DNA of 54,883 bases from positions 1-54,883 of the forward strand of contig JAENRP010000301.1 in assembly GCA_024741835.1 (NCBI GenBank), given 5' to 3'. Shown here in pieces: positions 43,560 to 54,797 of the stretch (the stretch's first letter is position 1; each line of letters starts with the position of its first letter). A program made the translations under genes and the position numbers. The notes under the pieces were generated by a model that was given only the letters and a program-made list of their open reading frames with translations, searched no databases and had not been told where the DNA came from. Origin of the DNA: Diplocarpon mali (taxonomy: Eukaryota > Ascomycota > Leotiomycetes > Helotiales > Drepanopezizaceae).

Positions 43560-46500
43560 AATAGGCCTTTATACCTATCCCTCCTTCTTAATAGTTATTG
43601 AATTAGTATCTACCAATTGCTAAAGGGCCTGATTTGGATTGGTTTTTATCATAGCATTAGCGGGATTGCTAGTACTATCGATTTAATGTATCTCTATAAG
43701 CTCCCTATTCTCGTACAATTATCGAATAGCTATTATATTAATTATTAATCGCTTCTCCTTTATAGTGCCCAATTTAATAATACACTTATATAAGGAGAGG
43801 GAATCTGTATATATAATAGTAGAGAGGTAGGGTAGACTTAGCTTAACTGTTACTATATCAATCGTTATAGCTATAGAAACTAGTATATCAATACCCGCTA
43901 CTATAGCATATAGTTTAAAGGCTAGTATAGCTCTCGTTACTCTCTTATACTTCGTCGAGCTATAGTATAGAATATTGCCTTTTAGAGTAAACTGCGATTC
44001 TCCTTCCTTTTTAATAACTAGTACAATAATATAGCCGATCTATAAGCTTAAATCCTTATTATTAGCAAAAGATCTATTGATAAATGCAAATAGTTTAGCA
44101 TTTTGCAAATTGATAGTAAGGTAGGTCAGGCCTCTTTTAAGGTTATTTCAAATCTATTTAAGTCGCTTATTTAGATTCTCTGCATCTTGAACTATCAGAT
44201 CTTAGTATTAGGCTATAGCTGATAAATCGAAGGAAGCTTCTAGCTAGCAGATTATAGCTAAATAAGCTCCTCTTACTCTCTGCTTTAAGTATTATTACTT
44301 ATAGCCCTCTTAAGAAGTATCGACTAGTTCTAGCCTTTAGCCCTAGCCCTTTTATCGCATATATACTATATCCCCTTCCTAGGAAATAATACACCTATTA
44401 AAAGCTAGTAATTCAGTGCTCAATAGGTATTATATTAGCTTTATAAGGAATCCTACCCTTTTGATCTTATCCTCCTCCTTTTTTAAGAAGTCTACCTCTT
44501 TAAGTATTAAAGTGTCGTCCATTTATATTCCTACTATACTAAAAAAGGGAGAAGTGCTTAAGGTTAATAATAAATAGGGGTTATAAGTTGAGTTGGCTAT
44601 ACTGAGATTGCTATAATAGTACTTATAGTAGGTATTAAACTAATGATTTCCTAATTTAGGAATGCTATAAAGCGGCAGTACTACTTTAAAGACTATACCT
44701 ATAGGAAATAGCTTAGCGATATTTTATAAGGGAAATATAAATATATCTTATAGTAGCTTCGAAGCTGCTTAGGTATATACTTATATAATATCCCGTAGGC
44801 TAAGAATGCCCTTCTTACCCTATTCTTTAAAGTGTTCCTAGATTGATACTAAAAGTAATATTAAAAGGCGTTAGCTTGCTTATTAGATAGTTAGGGATTA
44901 AGTAATTATACCTTCCTCCTTCTTACTAGTATCATTCCAGGCCTATATAACTAGGCGTGATTTCTTAAATAGGTGATCTATCTCCTTTCCCTTTATCTTA
45001 TTAACTATTCTTAATTTAAAGATCCTTTTGCCTTTTATAGTAGGGTCATTTTTATTCATCGGCACAAATACCCTCTTATTTATCAGCCCTTAGTACTCCT
45101 TTAGGCGAGATTACTAGAAAGGGCGCCTAAGAGTGGTAATCTTGCCTTCTGCCTATAGCTTCTGCGATAGTTCTTAGTCTTTATTCTCCTTTTCCATTAG
45201 GAATACTTCCGATTTGGCTATATATAGCTTATCATCTGCTTTAAAGGATATCTATATCTTAGCATTATAATTATTATCAATTATAGAAAGACCGGAAATA
45301 GGCTTAATAAAGGGAACCTTTACTCTTAGCGATTACTTACAGCTATTAAGTTGCGGCTTAATTAAGCGAAAGGGCTCTACTTCTTTATTAATATCGATTG
45401 CATTCTACTCCCTTTCAATAGTCGTTCGATCCTTAGGTTTAGTTCCTTTAGTTTCCTTTAGGCAGTTTTCTTTATTATCGATTTTGAATAAATATACGCT
45501 TATCGATCTAAAGTGCCTTATTCTACTGCTAATATCGACTATATAGGTTTCGTTCTCTAAGCCTAGGAACTCAAATAGGCCTATCTATCCTCCCTTCTTC
45601 TAATATACTAATACTAGGTCTTTTAGCCTTAAATCGTAGATATAAGTAGTTTTAAGGCTATTCCTTATACCTAAAGTATTATTAACCTTGCAAGTAGTAT
45701 AGATCTTCCTAACTTCCTTTATAGCTTTTTTAATTATTACTACCCTCTATTCTACCGACAGATTTAGTAGATCTAATTCAATTAGCCTTAAATATGCCTT
45801 AAAAACGAGCAGAGTAGGAATCATCCTATTAGGCCCTGCTATATTATTAATTACTTTAATAGCTATTTGCAGCCTCTTATTATCGCTTAATCAGAGGTAT
45901 TCAGCTGTCATTATCTTAAAGGCATATCTCAAAGGGCGATAATACTATTCGACCTTGCTAATAGAATGGTGCACTTCTATAAGAACCAGCTTAAGAGTTA
46001 TTCCTATAGATCTTAAAGAGCTTTTAAACTCTGCTAAGTTAAAGTTAGTACTATAGTTGTATACTATAAAATCAAAAGGTTTAATATATATATCTAGTTA
46101 AGCCAATTTAAGGGCTTAAAATACTGCGTCGGCCGAATATGCTCCTATTCCCTTCTATAAGAACCTTATAACTCTAAATCCCATCGCTTTATCAACTATA
46201 TAAAGGGCGTTCCTTCTATCAAATTAAGTAATATCGATATATATAGTATAATTAAAGTCGATATTATCTTATAGCTTAAATCAGAATCTATAAGGAGCAT
46301 TAGTATAGAGTTAATAATATTAGCATATTTCCCTTACTCTTGCTATAATGCTAGAGTTAACGTTATAACTAGCTTAATTTAAGAGGTATTTAAGGCGCTT
46401 TACCAAAGGATATCCGAATCTTTTATATAGCCTTCGGATCTCTATTTCTATTAAGTGGCATATATTGATTATACCCTTTAAAGTTATTAGAAGTTGCTCT

Positions 46501-47150
46501 ATTGTATTAAGTAAGAGCTATAGGTGCCTATGTTTTCTAACGATTAAGTATTTCTCTTTATTAATTATAAGCAAATTGCGTAGATTATTATATTTAGCTC
46601 TTATTTTATTGAGTTATTATAAGTAGATTAAAAATGGTATATCTGCCTTTACAATTAAGAACTCTATAGGGCTTGCTAGTATTTGAATAGTTGTCTTGCC
46701 GATTGCATTTCGCAAACCTGCCCTAAAGGTAATTTTATACTTTTCAGCACTGAGTGGAGCTAAAACTGCGTCCTATATATTTTATAAGGCTTTGAATTAG
46801 TTGATTCCTCTTACATTTTTATTTAAAGCGCCTATATTAATCAGGAATCTTTAAAAGAACTGATCCGTCCACTAGATTATAAACACTTTAGGGTCCGTTT
46901 ATATCAGTTTATTAACCCTTATTATTAAAAGGTATTTAGCCTTTTACTTTTTAAGCTAGTTAAGCACAGTTCTCGAGTTATACTCCTTTTTAAAAGCTAG
47001 GAATATTATAGTAAAGTTAATATCACTATCCTTAGGGTTACTAATTGCTTAATCCTCCTCTTCTAAAGACGTTTCCTATTTATCCTTATCAGTCCTATTA
47101 CCCTTTAAATATGCTCCGTTTTCTTCTTATAAGAGGTATGCCTTATATAT
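43560..47150 (-). pseudogene. Copia C pol: protease, integrase, reverse transcriptase, RNase H
   Basis: Minus strand, from 47150 downward. The protease region has I-N-I-G-A where I-D-T-G-A is expected (about 46830), then P-I-E-F-L-I-V-K-A-D-I-P-F-L. Pre-integrase: L-Y-K-R-F-G-Y-P-L-V-K-R-L (about 46430). Integrase: D-I-T-Q-F-D-R-R-N-A-L-Y-I-V-D-K-A (about 46200) and V-E-Q-Y-Y-R-P-L-R-Y-A-F-K-I (about 45930). Reverse transcriptase from about 45130, with I-P-K-L-G-N-H-Q-F near 44660 and the intact catalytic Q-M-D-D-T-L-I (44511-44525). RNase H near 44100-43620 shows S-F-A-N-N-K-D-L-S, I-Y-T-D-S-L-S-L-Y, L-G-T-I-K-E-K-R and D-S-T-S-N-P-A-N-A-M. This matches a well-known fungal copia lineage. Gln codons are often TAA/TAG. 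Confidence 0.88.
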
Positions 47151-47394
47151 TGTAGCAATGAGGTTCTCTGATAGTGAACTTGATAGTAAACTAGAAGAGA
47201 GGGCACGAAGAAGTATGAGGTGCAAACGATGATATTAGGTGTCTTGTGTTTTGATTTATAAGAGCTCTCTAACTATAAGCTATTTAATAAGGGCTGCCAC
47301 TAAGTCATATGGCAAGTTATATGATATATTATATATATGATATATTATATAATAGATCATATGATAAATATATAATAGGCATTCTTGCAATATA
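47151..47394 (-). repeat. Copia B1 3' LTR (244 bp)
   Basis: TGTAGCAATG to TGCAATATA on the plus strand, matching 52497-52740 without indels and mostly by transitions. It has an AT-rich inner segment with repeated ATATGATATATTATATA-like units. Confidence 0.9.
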
Positions 47395-47664
47395 CCCCTT
47401 TGGGGAGACCTTTAAAGGTACTCGCTAGCAATATATATGATATTATAACTTTTGTTATAATCTATAGTTTCGTATGAAAAATTAACCTGCAGATATAGGA
47501 AATAGAGTAGAGTTCGCTAGCGCGAATCTACCCTTTAGTAAGTCAAAATCAACTCGCGGGCCTGGCCTAGGAGTAGAAGAAATCACCCCTTAATAGAAGT
47601 GTAAAAAAAATCACCCTGTAATAGAGGTGTAAAAAAATCACCCCTTAATCGAGGTGTAGAACCT
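47395..47664 (-). other. Copia B1 3' untranslated region with 28-bp tandem repeat
   Basis: Three copies of a 27-28-bp unit (ATCACCCC-TTAAT-GAGGTGT-A-run) start at 47582, 47610 and 47637. The CACC and GGTG parts could pair. The palindrome at 47552 lies beside them. Small hairpins such as GTTCGCTAGCGCGAA (47500-47525) follow. No gene. Confidence 0.75.
47552..47574. repeat. Non-coding palindrome in Copia B1 3' untranslated region
   Basis: Arms ACTCGCGGGCC and GGCCTAGGAGT, among the best preserved in the window. It lies after the RNase H stop. Confidence 0.92.
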
Positions 47665-49440
47665 TCATATTTAACAATTTGATAAAGGCGGCGTGGTTGG
47701 AGCTATTTAAGCTCTTAGTAAGGCCGTTGGCGGCGTTGTCTTTGGTATTTGTATACTAGAGGTCCAAATGGCCTTTTTAAAGCTCTTACCGAATATAATA
47801 GAACTTGATATCGATATACTTCGTTCTCTAGTGATATTTGGGGTTTTCGGTAAGATAAAGGGCTCCTTAGTTATTGCAGATCATCTCGACTTTAGTAGCG
47901 TTATTGCTAGCGTAGCCTATTTCCTTAAGTACCTAGCATATCTAAGAGGCCTTTTGTACGAATTTGCATATAGCGATGTATTCTGCTTTTATAAATAAGA
48001 GAGCGATAATAGTCTATCGCTTAAAGGAGGCGGTAATTACGCTATTATTAAGGAAGAAGACGGCCTTAGAATAGGAGGCTCTACTTCCTTTATTACCTGC
48101 CTAGTCAGAATCGCAGTAGCTATGCAATTTTTAAAGCTCTAGGTCAGTTGTTTTGCTTCTGAAGGTAGTATAATAGAATTGCGTTCTTTATAAGTATTAT
48201 AAAACTCGTTTTAAAGCTGCTATATATTATAGCAAAGGGTTAGTAAGGAATTTATTAAGAATAGAGCAATAGTATAGTATATCCTAACGCGTATAGTGCG
48301 CAAGGTACTATAGAGAACTATAGATCTCTTAGTATAGCTTTACTTCCTATAGAGTGGCTTGGCCTTTAAATTTAACCATATAAACTTTATAGTTATTAGC
48401 AAAAGGCATTGGTACGCTTTTGCAATTAATTATATAAAAACGTTTAAGAACCTTATTAATATAGGCGTCTTAATAAAGTAAGATCGTTTTATTTTATCGA
48501 TCTTTAATTATACGTACTCTTAAGAAGTAGTTAGCCGGTTTACTACTTATAATCTCGAAGAGGTTGCAAAGATCTCTTTTGAACTTATTATATATATCAC
48601 CTTTCTTTACTATTATAAGGAAGTCGTTAATATAGGTGATAATAAGAATCCGAGAGGCGCAGTTGATATATATGCAATTATTAGTATTAAGAGGTTGAAA
48701 ATCGAGCTTTTATAGCTTGGACTATAGCTTTTCTTACTATAGTCGTAGAGATTACTTTAAGCTATATAAGGCCTTAAGAAGCTTAAGATAGTAGTCTTAA
48801 GGTAAAAGAACGACCTTGTCTTAAGTGTATCTAAGAGGTAATTTGATATAAATATTAGAGTCAGCTTTTGAATTAAGGAAAGCTGTCTTAATATCGAACT
48901 GATTTAGCTCGAAGTTGTATAGCACTACAAGCGCAATTGCGATCTTTTAAACCGCAGATTTGCATACTTTAGCAAAAGTCTGGTTGTAATCTCGACCTTA
49001 TTATTATATATAGCCTTATACGATAAATCTGACCTTTTATTAGGAGATTTCCCTATTTTAGTCTCTTTTGGTTTTGAAAACGAGTCTCGATCTAAGTACT
49101 CTATCGTCTTTGAAGAGTTTTAAGCGTTTTACTACTACCTATGTATTCTTATAAGCAAGGGAATTGTACTTAGAGTTGATCGCAGATCGCTATTTATCGG
49201 CGTTAGCGTAAGAAAGGGCTTATTCGACTGTTTTCAGGTCATTTAAGTATGGAAAGTCGAGTAAAGCCGTATGGAAGGCGCTTAAATAGGCTTCCTTATT
49301 ATTAGAGTTATTAGCTTTGAATCTAAGAGCAATAGAGCGAGTAGCTCTCTTCTCGGAAGGCTAAGGGTAAGCCTTGTTCTTTAAACTAAGAGGTCTTCCT
49401 CTCTTTCTTAAAGTTGGAAGCTCAGCTTCTCCTAAGTCAG
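47665..49440 (-). pseudogene. Copia B1 reverse transcriptase and RNase H
   Basis: Minus strand. The reverse transcriptase starts near 49390 with L-S-A-F-H-T-A, then R-L-K-L-F-K-D-D-R-V-L-R-S-R-L-V-F-K-T-K-R. F-D-I-K-T-A-F-L near 48890 and A-L-Y-S-L-K-Q-S near 48760 follow. The catalytic box at 48623-48634 is Y-I-N-D (first Asp mutated). Y-F-L-R-V-R-I-I follows. RNase H contains S-D-Q-A-G, F-K-R-Q-T-I-I-A-L-S-S-I-K-A-E-Y-I-A (about 47930), Y-I-D-I-K-F-Y-Y and L-T-K-S-L. It ends in H-L-D then TAA near 47660. The plus-strand open frame at 47768-47998 is antisense to this. Confidence 0.88.
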
Positions 49441-49567
49441 AATTGACTCGCAGTCCTAGCCTAGGAGTGAAATCATTATAAGAGTTAGTATTAACTCGCG
49501 GTCCCGGCCTAGGAGTAGAATTATTATAAAAGTTAGAATTGACTCGCGGTCCTAGACTAAGAGTCAA
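49361..49567 (-). pseudogene. Copia B1 integrase-reverse transcriptase linker with open reading segment
   Basis: A stop-free minus-strand stretch in the pol frame. It encodes three palindrome peptides (T-L-S-L-G-P-R-V-N, T-P-R-P-G-P-R-V-N and T-P-R-L-G-L-R-V-N) separated by S/T-N-F/S-Y-N-N/D-S/F linkers. A basic R-K-R-G-R-P segment follows before the reverse transcriptase. It is a flexible linker by composition, and it shows directly that the palindromes are translated in phase. Confidence 0.85.
49446..49564 (-). repeat. Three-palindrome array in Copia B1 (48-bp period)
   Basis: Units at 49446 (arms ACTCGCAGTCC, AGCCTAGGAGT), 49494 (ACTCGCGGTCC, GGCCTAGGAGT) and 49542 (ACTCGCGGTCC, AGACTAAGAGT). 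They are exactly 48 bp apart with 25-bp spacers such as AATTATTATAAAAGTTAGAA. The same period as the A1 array, although the host element and the place in pol differ. Confidence 0.92.
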
Positions 49568-50954
49568 ATCACCTCTTAATTGCGGCTTTATAATTAGGCC
49601 GTCTTTATTAAATCGAATATAAGATGATCGAATAATCTTTTTACCTATTTGCGATAGTATATAGATCTAATAGATACTTCTACTATCAAATCCGATAAGA
49701 GTACCTACCTTTACTCTTAGAGCGAGTTTATTACTTTAAGTTCGCCTTTCTTTCTTAATTAGTACGTAGACGCGATAGCCTAGTACTCGAAGATGCTTGA
49801 CTAAGGGAGTATACGGCTTATTAGGCTTAATATTATCCTAAAAGACCTTATATAGAGTCTTACTACTAAGAATATTAGAGGCAGTAAGATTAGTGATATA
49901 TATCACCGAAAGAAGGAGGTAAGGCTAAAGAAAGGAGGGGATATTTTAGTCAATTACAGCTATTTGTAACTTTTCTATTAGTATACGAATTGATCATTCT
50001 AATCTGCTATCTTATTCTAGTATATATAGAGTAGATTCCTTTAAAATTATACTAAGGTTTTCTATAAGTATTCGCATCTATATAGGAGAGTACTCCTTGC
50101 TTCTATTAGTTCTCTACCGCTTGATTATGCGATTATATTAAGTTTATAAAAGGCTGATTATCTTCTTATTTGCCTTAAAGGCATTAGATTTATTTATATA
50201 AGTCTATTCCTATCTAGCTATTATAGCTAGGCAAGTGAAGATAGAGGCGTATTTATAGCCGTTTAAGCTAGTTGGCTTTAGATAAACTATATCGACGTAT
50301 AGCTTGTCAAGTGCCTTTATAAGTCGAGGGCGAGCTGAACATTTATTAATATATTAGAAAGGTCTGCCTTTCTTATAAGGAGCGCAAATTCGCATCTTCC
50401 CTAATTTTGTTTCCTTAATCTATATATTAGTGATAGTAGATTGGGTCTTTCTAACCGTTTATAGGCTAGCATGGCCTAATCGACGGTACTAGAGCTTAAT
50501 ATCAAGAGGTCCATTCTCGATAGCAGCTAGTAGAGCATATCCACTTACGTAACTAGAGGAGTTAGTAGAAGGCTATTCCTTATTAATATATATATTATTA
50601 TCGATAGTGCAAATTTCCTTCTTATTAGATAGGAATAGCTTACTATTTCAATAAAAGCCTTTGATTTTATTAAGTTTGCTATCTGAGTATAGGCAAATAG
50701 GTAATTGAGGTATATAGAGAGTATTAATTAACTTAAGAATATATACCTTTCTATTGGATTTGAATGCGTTGACTTTGCAAGTACTAATGCTAAGAGGTTG
50801 AATAGATCTATTAACTATACTTAAGGAGGGTAGATTATCTTAAGCAGTATAGGAAGTGAACTTAAAGAGATTATTAGAGATATGCTTATTAGCACTTATA
50901 TTATATAGCTAATGATTCCTCAATTTTAATAAGAAGTAGGAGGTAGAAGAACTG

Positions 50955-50977
50955 ACTCCTAGTCCCGGCCTGCGAGT
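50955..50977. repeat. Coding palindrome upstream of Copia B1 protease
   Basis: Arms ACTCCTAGTCC and GGCCTGCGAGT; on the coding (minus) strand T-R-R-P-G-L-G-V. Confidence 0.9.
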
Positions 50978-51020
50978 GGAAATCGGTCTTAAAGAGGAAT
51001 TGCCTTCTAATAAGGAATTG

Positions 51021-51043
51021 ACTCCTAGGCCTAGCTTGCGAGT
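51021..51043. repeat. Coding palindrome upstream of Copia B1 protease
   Basis: Arms ACTCCTAGGCC and AGCTTGCGAGT; minus-strand T-R-K-L-G-L-G-V. Confidence 0.9.
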
Positions 51044-51120
51044 GAGAATTGGCCCTAGGGTTAGTAATAGCATAGTATGCTTAAAGAGGTCATTATCTGA
51101 CTCTTTGTCTTCCTTCTAAG

Positions 51121-52496
51121 TCTTCTTTAAAGGCTTCTTGCCTTTTAGTAATAATAATAGTAAGGACTTATCGTCCTTACCTTTAAGGTGGCGAAATATG
51201 TACTTCTTCCTTGAATCCTTCTCCTAAGCCTCTCTTTTCGATTTATTAATTGTAAAGCAATCTTCTGCCTTATAGTATAGCTTTAATTACTTATAATAAG
51301 GATAGGGGGAGTTAGGGGAGGAGGTAGTATTCCTAGAGGTGCTCTTCTTTAAGTCTTTAAAACCTTCCTTATTTTCTGACTTTTTATAATTAAAGGAATG
51401 CAGCTTACTAGCTGATTTGTTACTATATAAGATGGTTCTATTTATTTTTAAACTCTATAAGGCTTAAGCTTTATTAGTAATATCTTTAATAAGAGCTTTA
51501 AGCGTGATCTTTGATTTTCGTCCAGCTGCTATAGCTAAGTAAAGGTTAAAGCATTATCGATCTGCTTAAATAGGCTATCTATTAGAATAGCTAGTAATAA
51601 ATATGATAGGGTGCTAGTAAAAGGGAGAGGTAGAGTTAAGAGCTTCCAATTTAGTAATTAAAAGCCTAAAGGTAACGACGTAAGCTTTGAGTAAATTGAA
51701 GTCGTTATATTTAATAGTAACGTAGGTCTATATAGCGTTATATTCAAGCACTATTCCAGATCCTTCGTACTATTTTTAAAGAGCTTCTTATATATCTAAG
51801 GCAGATTTATCGCCTTTTATATAAGCTAATAGGCTTAGTTTGCAATTAAGTATAATAGTAAGCTTCATTTAAGATTCCTTAGCTTCCTATCTAATCTAAT
51901 TGTCCCTTTCCTTAAGAGTAATAGAACGGTCCTATAAGTCAACCTTAGGTAGAGCATATATTCTAGCTTTTATATAAAGATATATAGTTAAGGCGTTTGA
52001 CTTTGCAAGGTTTAAAACCTTATTCCTCTACTAGCTATAGTCCTTTGTACCTTTAAGCTTTTAAGACTTAAGGAGGCTAAGGGCAGCTAAAGATAACGAC
52101 GATATCTTATTTGTATATATATATATAGAGTTATCAAAAGGAGGAGAAGGAGGAGGAGGAGGAGATAAACTATTAAATTCGAGTTTAAGGTACTATATAT
52201 TAGTCCCTTTAAAAATAGGTGATTTAAGCAGTAGAGTACTTTTAGCAATTAAGCTGGTAATCTTAGCTATTAGTCCTAATGATTCAGCTATAGTAACGAA
52301 TCTTGCGTAAGCTTGGATTATTGCATAGCGCTCTAGAAGGGGAATAGCTACTATTTTATTATTAAAATGACGCTATCGTACGTTATTAGTTAAGTAAAAA
52401 ACTTAAAAATATCGATCAGCCTTTTCGTTTATAAGGGAGACTCTAATCAATGGAATTTTATCAAATGCTGTTTATAGGCATACGGGGCTTATAACT
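51121..52496 (-). pseudogene. Copia B1 gag and leader
   Basis: Minus strand. The leader follows the 5' LTR; gag is readable from about 52360 to 51300. It opens with A-I-P-L-L-E-R-Y-A-I-I-Q, then a Ser/Pro run (S-P-P-P-P-P-S-P-P) encoded by a GGA microsatellite at 52139-52167 on the plus strand. L-K-G-T-K-D-Y-S-Q-Q-R-N-K-V-L-N-L (about 52040) resembles the L-x-G-x-x-N-Y-x-x-W start of copia gag. Capsid-like helices follow to about 51600. A Cys-bearing tail near 51250 is too degraded to call a zinc knuckle. Confidence 0.78.
52139..52167. repeat. GGA microsatellite in Copia B1 gag
   Basis: GGAGGAGAAGGAGGAGGAGG-type run. On the coding strand it gives a Pro/Ser stretch in gag. Confidence 0.85.
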
Positions 52497-52740
52497 TATA
52501 GCAATAAGGTTCTTTGATAGTGAACTTAATAGTAAACTAAAAGAGAGGGCATAAAGAAGTATGAGGTGCAAACGACGATATTAGGTATCTTGTGTCTTAA
52601 TTTATGAAAGCTCTCTAACTACGAGCTATTTAATAAGGGCTGCCACTAAGTCATGTGGCAAGTCATATGATATATTATATATATAATGTGTTATGTGACA
52701 GATCATATGACAAATATGTGACGGGCATTCCTGCAATATA
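52497..52740 (-). repeat. Copia B1 5' LTR (244 bp)
   Basis: Partner of 47151-47394. It begins TATAGCAATA (RIPped TGTAGCAATG) and ends CTGCAATATA on the plus strand. Confidence 0.9.
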
Positions 52741-54797
52741 TATTTTATCTATTGGCTTATACCCTTTGGCTTATTGGCTTATTATATAGCGAGACTTCTA
52801 GGCGGCTCTTTCTTCTTTTAAGTGCTTACTACTATAGCAGTCCTTTTTCTAGCATATAATGCACCTTATATAGCCTAGTTTTAGTTAAAAGGTTATTCCT
52901 CTCTTATTACCTTAGGCAAACTTCATTTTTCAATCTGAAAAGTGCGTTATAAAATGCCCTTGCTCTTTAGCCAAATAATATCAAGGTCTATTAATAGCTG
53001 AACTAAGGTACTAGGGTTTAAATAGTCCGTCCTAGGCAACTACTCTTATATAAGCTTATAAGCTATCTAATAGAGCTAGGAACGTTGCTAATAGTTTAAA
53101 AAGTGCTATTTAGAATAGCTGATTCTTAGAAACGCCTTATATAAGTCTATCTTTAATCGATCGATCGTTCCTTATACTAGTATATAGGCCCAATTGCAAG
53201 TTTTATAGCTCTCTAGCATAGTTCTTAAGTTAGGTCAAGATCGGTTTCCCCCTCTAATAGTCCTCTTATTAAAATAAGTCAAATATTAGCTGAAACTACC
53301 TCCTTAAGAATCTGCTACTTCTCTCTTCGGTCTTATAATTGGCCTGAATGGCCTCTACTAGCTTGGCAAACTTAAAGTTCTTATTTTATAAGTACAAATA
53401 GTAGTATATCAAGGCCGAGTCTTATAGTATAGATGGAAAGGCTCTATACTATATGCTTTAGTCTATAAAGGCTCTTTAGTATAAATCGGCAAATATATAA
53501 AGCTTCTTATTAAGGTAATCTCTCCTACTTAAGTACTAAGTCTCTTTAATATATATCTTACTTAGATTTACAAGGGTTTTGGCCTAATCCGAAGTCAAAG
53601 GTTCTATAATATACTAGGATAGTTAAGCGTTGCCTTAGTTTAGGTTTAGAAGCGCTCTTAAACCCCTCTTTATAGCAAAGGGTGGCAATGATCTATCTCT
53701 TAATTAGATTAGTAGTATTAGTATCAGATTTAGGATCTTTAGGTATTGCAAAACTAGGGTTCGTCTTAATTAGGATTAATAAGGTATTCTCTTAGGATTA
53801 TATCATTTGGTTATTTGTCTTAGAATATCCGCTTTATATAGGTTATCTTATAAAGTATTATTATATCTAAGGTATCCTTACTAAAGCAAGTCTTAGCGTG
53901 GTATTTCCTATTTAGCTATAGTAACCCTTTAAGTAGGTAGCTTACTTATTTGCATAGATTCGGCAAATTCTAAAGTAGACCTTATTCTATATCTCGGAGA
54001 TTATACAACAACCGAGTTCGGTACTTCTTAAGTCTATAATTCGAGCTAATCTTTTAGCTAATCGTTTCCTTCTTAGTATACTATATCGAAAAGTGCCTAG
54101 CTAATAGAAACGCCCTTCTTACGTTAAATATATACTCTATAGTACTAAAGGTCGTCCTTTAAGTATTATCGAATATCCTTATCTAGCGATTTAAAATCGC
54201 CAACTATCTAATTTTAGAACTCCTTTTAAAAGTCCTTAGCAAAGTATAACCCTCTCCTTTTGCTATCTTATAATATCTTTCAAAAGTTCTTTATATATTA
54301 GTCTTTTAGTCTAAGGGCCTTTTCGCTAGGTTAATCCTCTTAAAGTATTATATCCCTTTTAAGGTCCCTTAGTATTTAGGGTTACCTTAGATTAAGCGGT
54401 ATTAATAGTCCTCCCTTAGTCATTTCCTAATATTATCCAGATATTGCTCTACGCCCTAATAGGGTCCGAAAGAAGTCTAATATAGTCGTATTTTATATAT
54501 TATTATACTATTATTTAATTATAGTCGGAATACCGATTGCACTCTAGTTTTGCCCTAATTATAATGCGTGATAGAACGCAGGTAGAAGAGGATAGTATCT
54601 ACCTTTAAAGTAATAACTCTAGCTAGATTCGCATACCTTTTGCCTTTTCCCCTTTAGTAGTAACTAATATTACTTCATACGTTTAAGTTAGTATTTAAGG
54701 TAAGCCAGAAATACAATTAAGTACTCTTTAAATTAAGAAAGAATTCTTTAGTTTAATAACCTTACTTATCTATAGTAAAGGTGCTACTACTAATTAG
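52741..54797 (-). pseudogene. Copia C gag
   Basis: Minus strand, right to left. The N-terminal part (54700-54000) is poorly readable. Better blocks follow: E-F-A-E-S-M-Q-I-S-K-L-P-T (about 53950), R-D-R-S-L-P-P-F-A-I-K-R-G (about 53680), F-K-F-A-K-L-V-E-A-I-Q-A-N-Y (about 53360) and K-P-I-L-T-Q-L-K-N-Y-A-R-E-L (about 53230). It ends in I-R-C-I-I-C-Q-K-K-D-C-Y-S-S-K-H-L-K-E-E-R (about 52870-52810). That end matches the C-x2-C-x4-C-x4-H knuckle and E-E-R tail of this fungal copia lineage. Tandem AAGCCAAT units at 52750-52790 precede the Copia B1 junction. The frame continues in the protease part at 47150. Confidence 0.78.

Larger units (their letters stand above)
49568..51120 (-). pseudogene. 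Copia B1 protease, pre-integrase and integrase
   Basis: Minus strand. At 51043-50955 two palindromes in phase encode T-R-K-L-G-L-G-V-N and T-R-R-P-G-L-G-V-S, 66 bp apart. After them comes the protease/pre-integrase zone: L-I-N-T-L-Y-I-P-Q-L-P-I-C-L-Y (about 50720), F-L-S-N-K-K-E-I-C (about 50620) and Y-R-R-L-G-H-A-S-L (about 50480, for W-H-x-R-L-G-H). The integrase core spans 50430-49900, degraded, with N-I-I-A-Q-S-S-G-R-E-L-I-E near 50120. It ends before the 49564 array. Confidence 0.8.
47151..52740 (-). mobile_element. Copia B1: complete Ty1/copia element, 5.6 kb
   Basis: 5,590 bp with 244-bp LTRs at both ends, inserted between the gag and protease parts of Copia C. Flanks TATAT (47146-47150) and TATTT (52741-52745) look like a 5-bp target duplication with one change. 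On the minus strand, right to left: 5' LTR, gag, protease, integrase, reverse transcriptase, RNase H, 3' LTR. It carries six palindromes (51021, 50955, 49542, 49494, 49446, 47552). It is the youngest layer here and visibly less RIP-eroded than B2. Confidence 0.9.

Noticed and set aside
45981..46005. Palindrome-like AAGAACCAGCTTAAGAGTTATT in Copia C
   Set aside because: It encodes the conserved integrase segment I-T-L-K-L-V-L-I-E; the GGCC core is missing.
47768..47998. 76-codon plus-strand ORF
   Set aside because: Antisense of the Copia B1 RNase H region.
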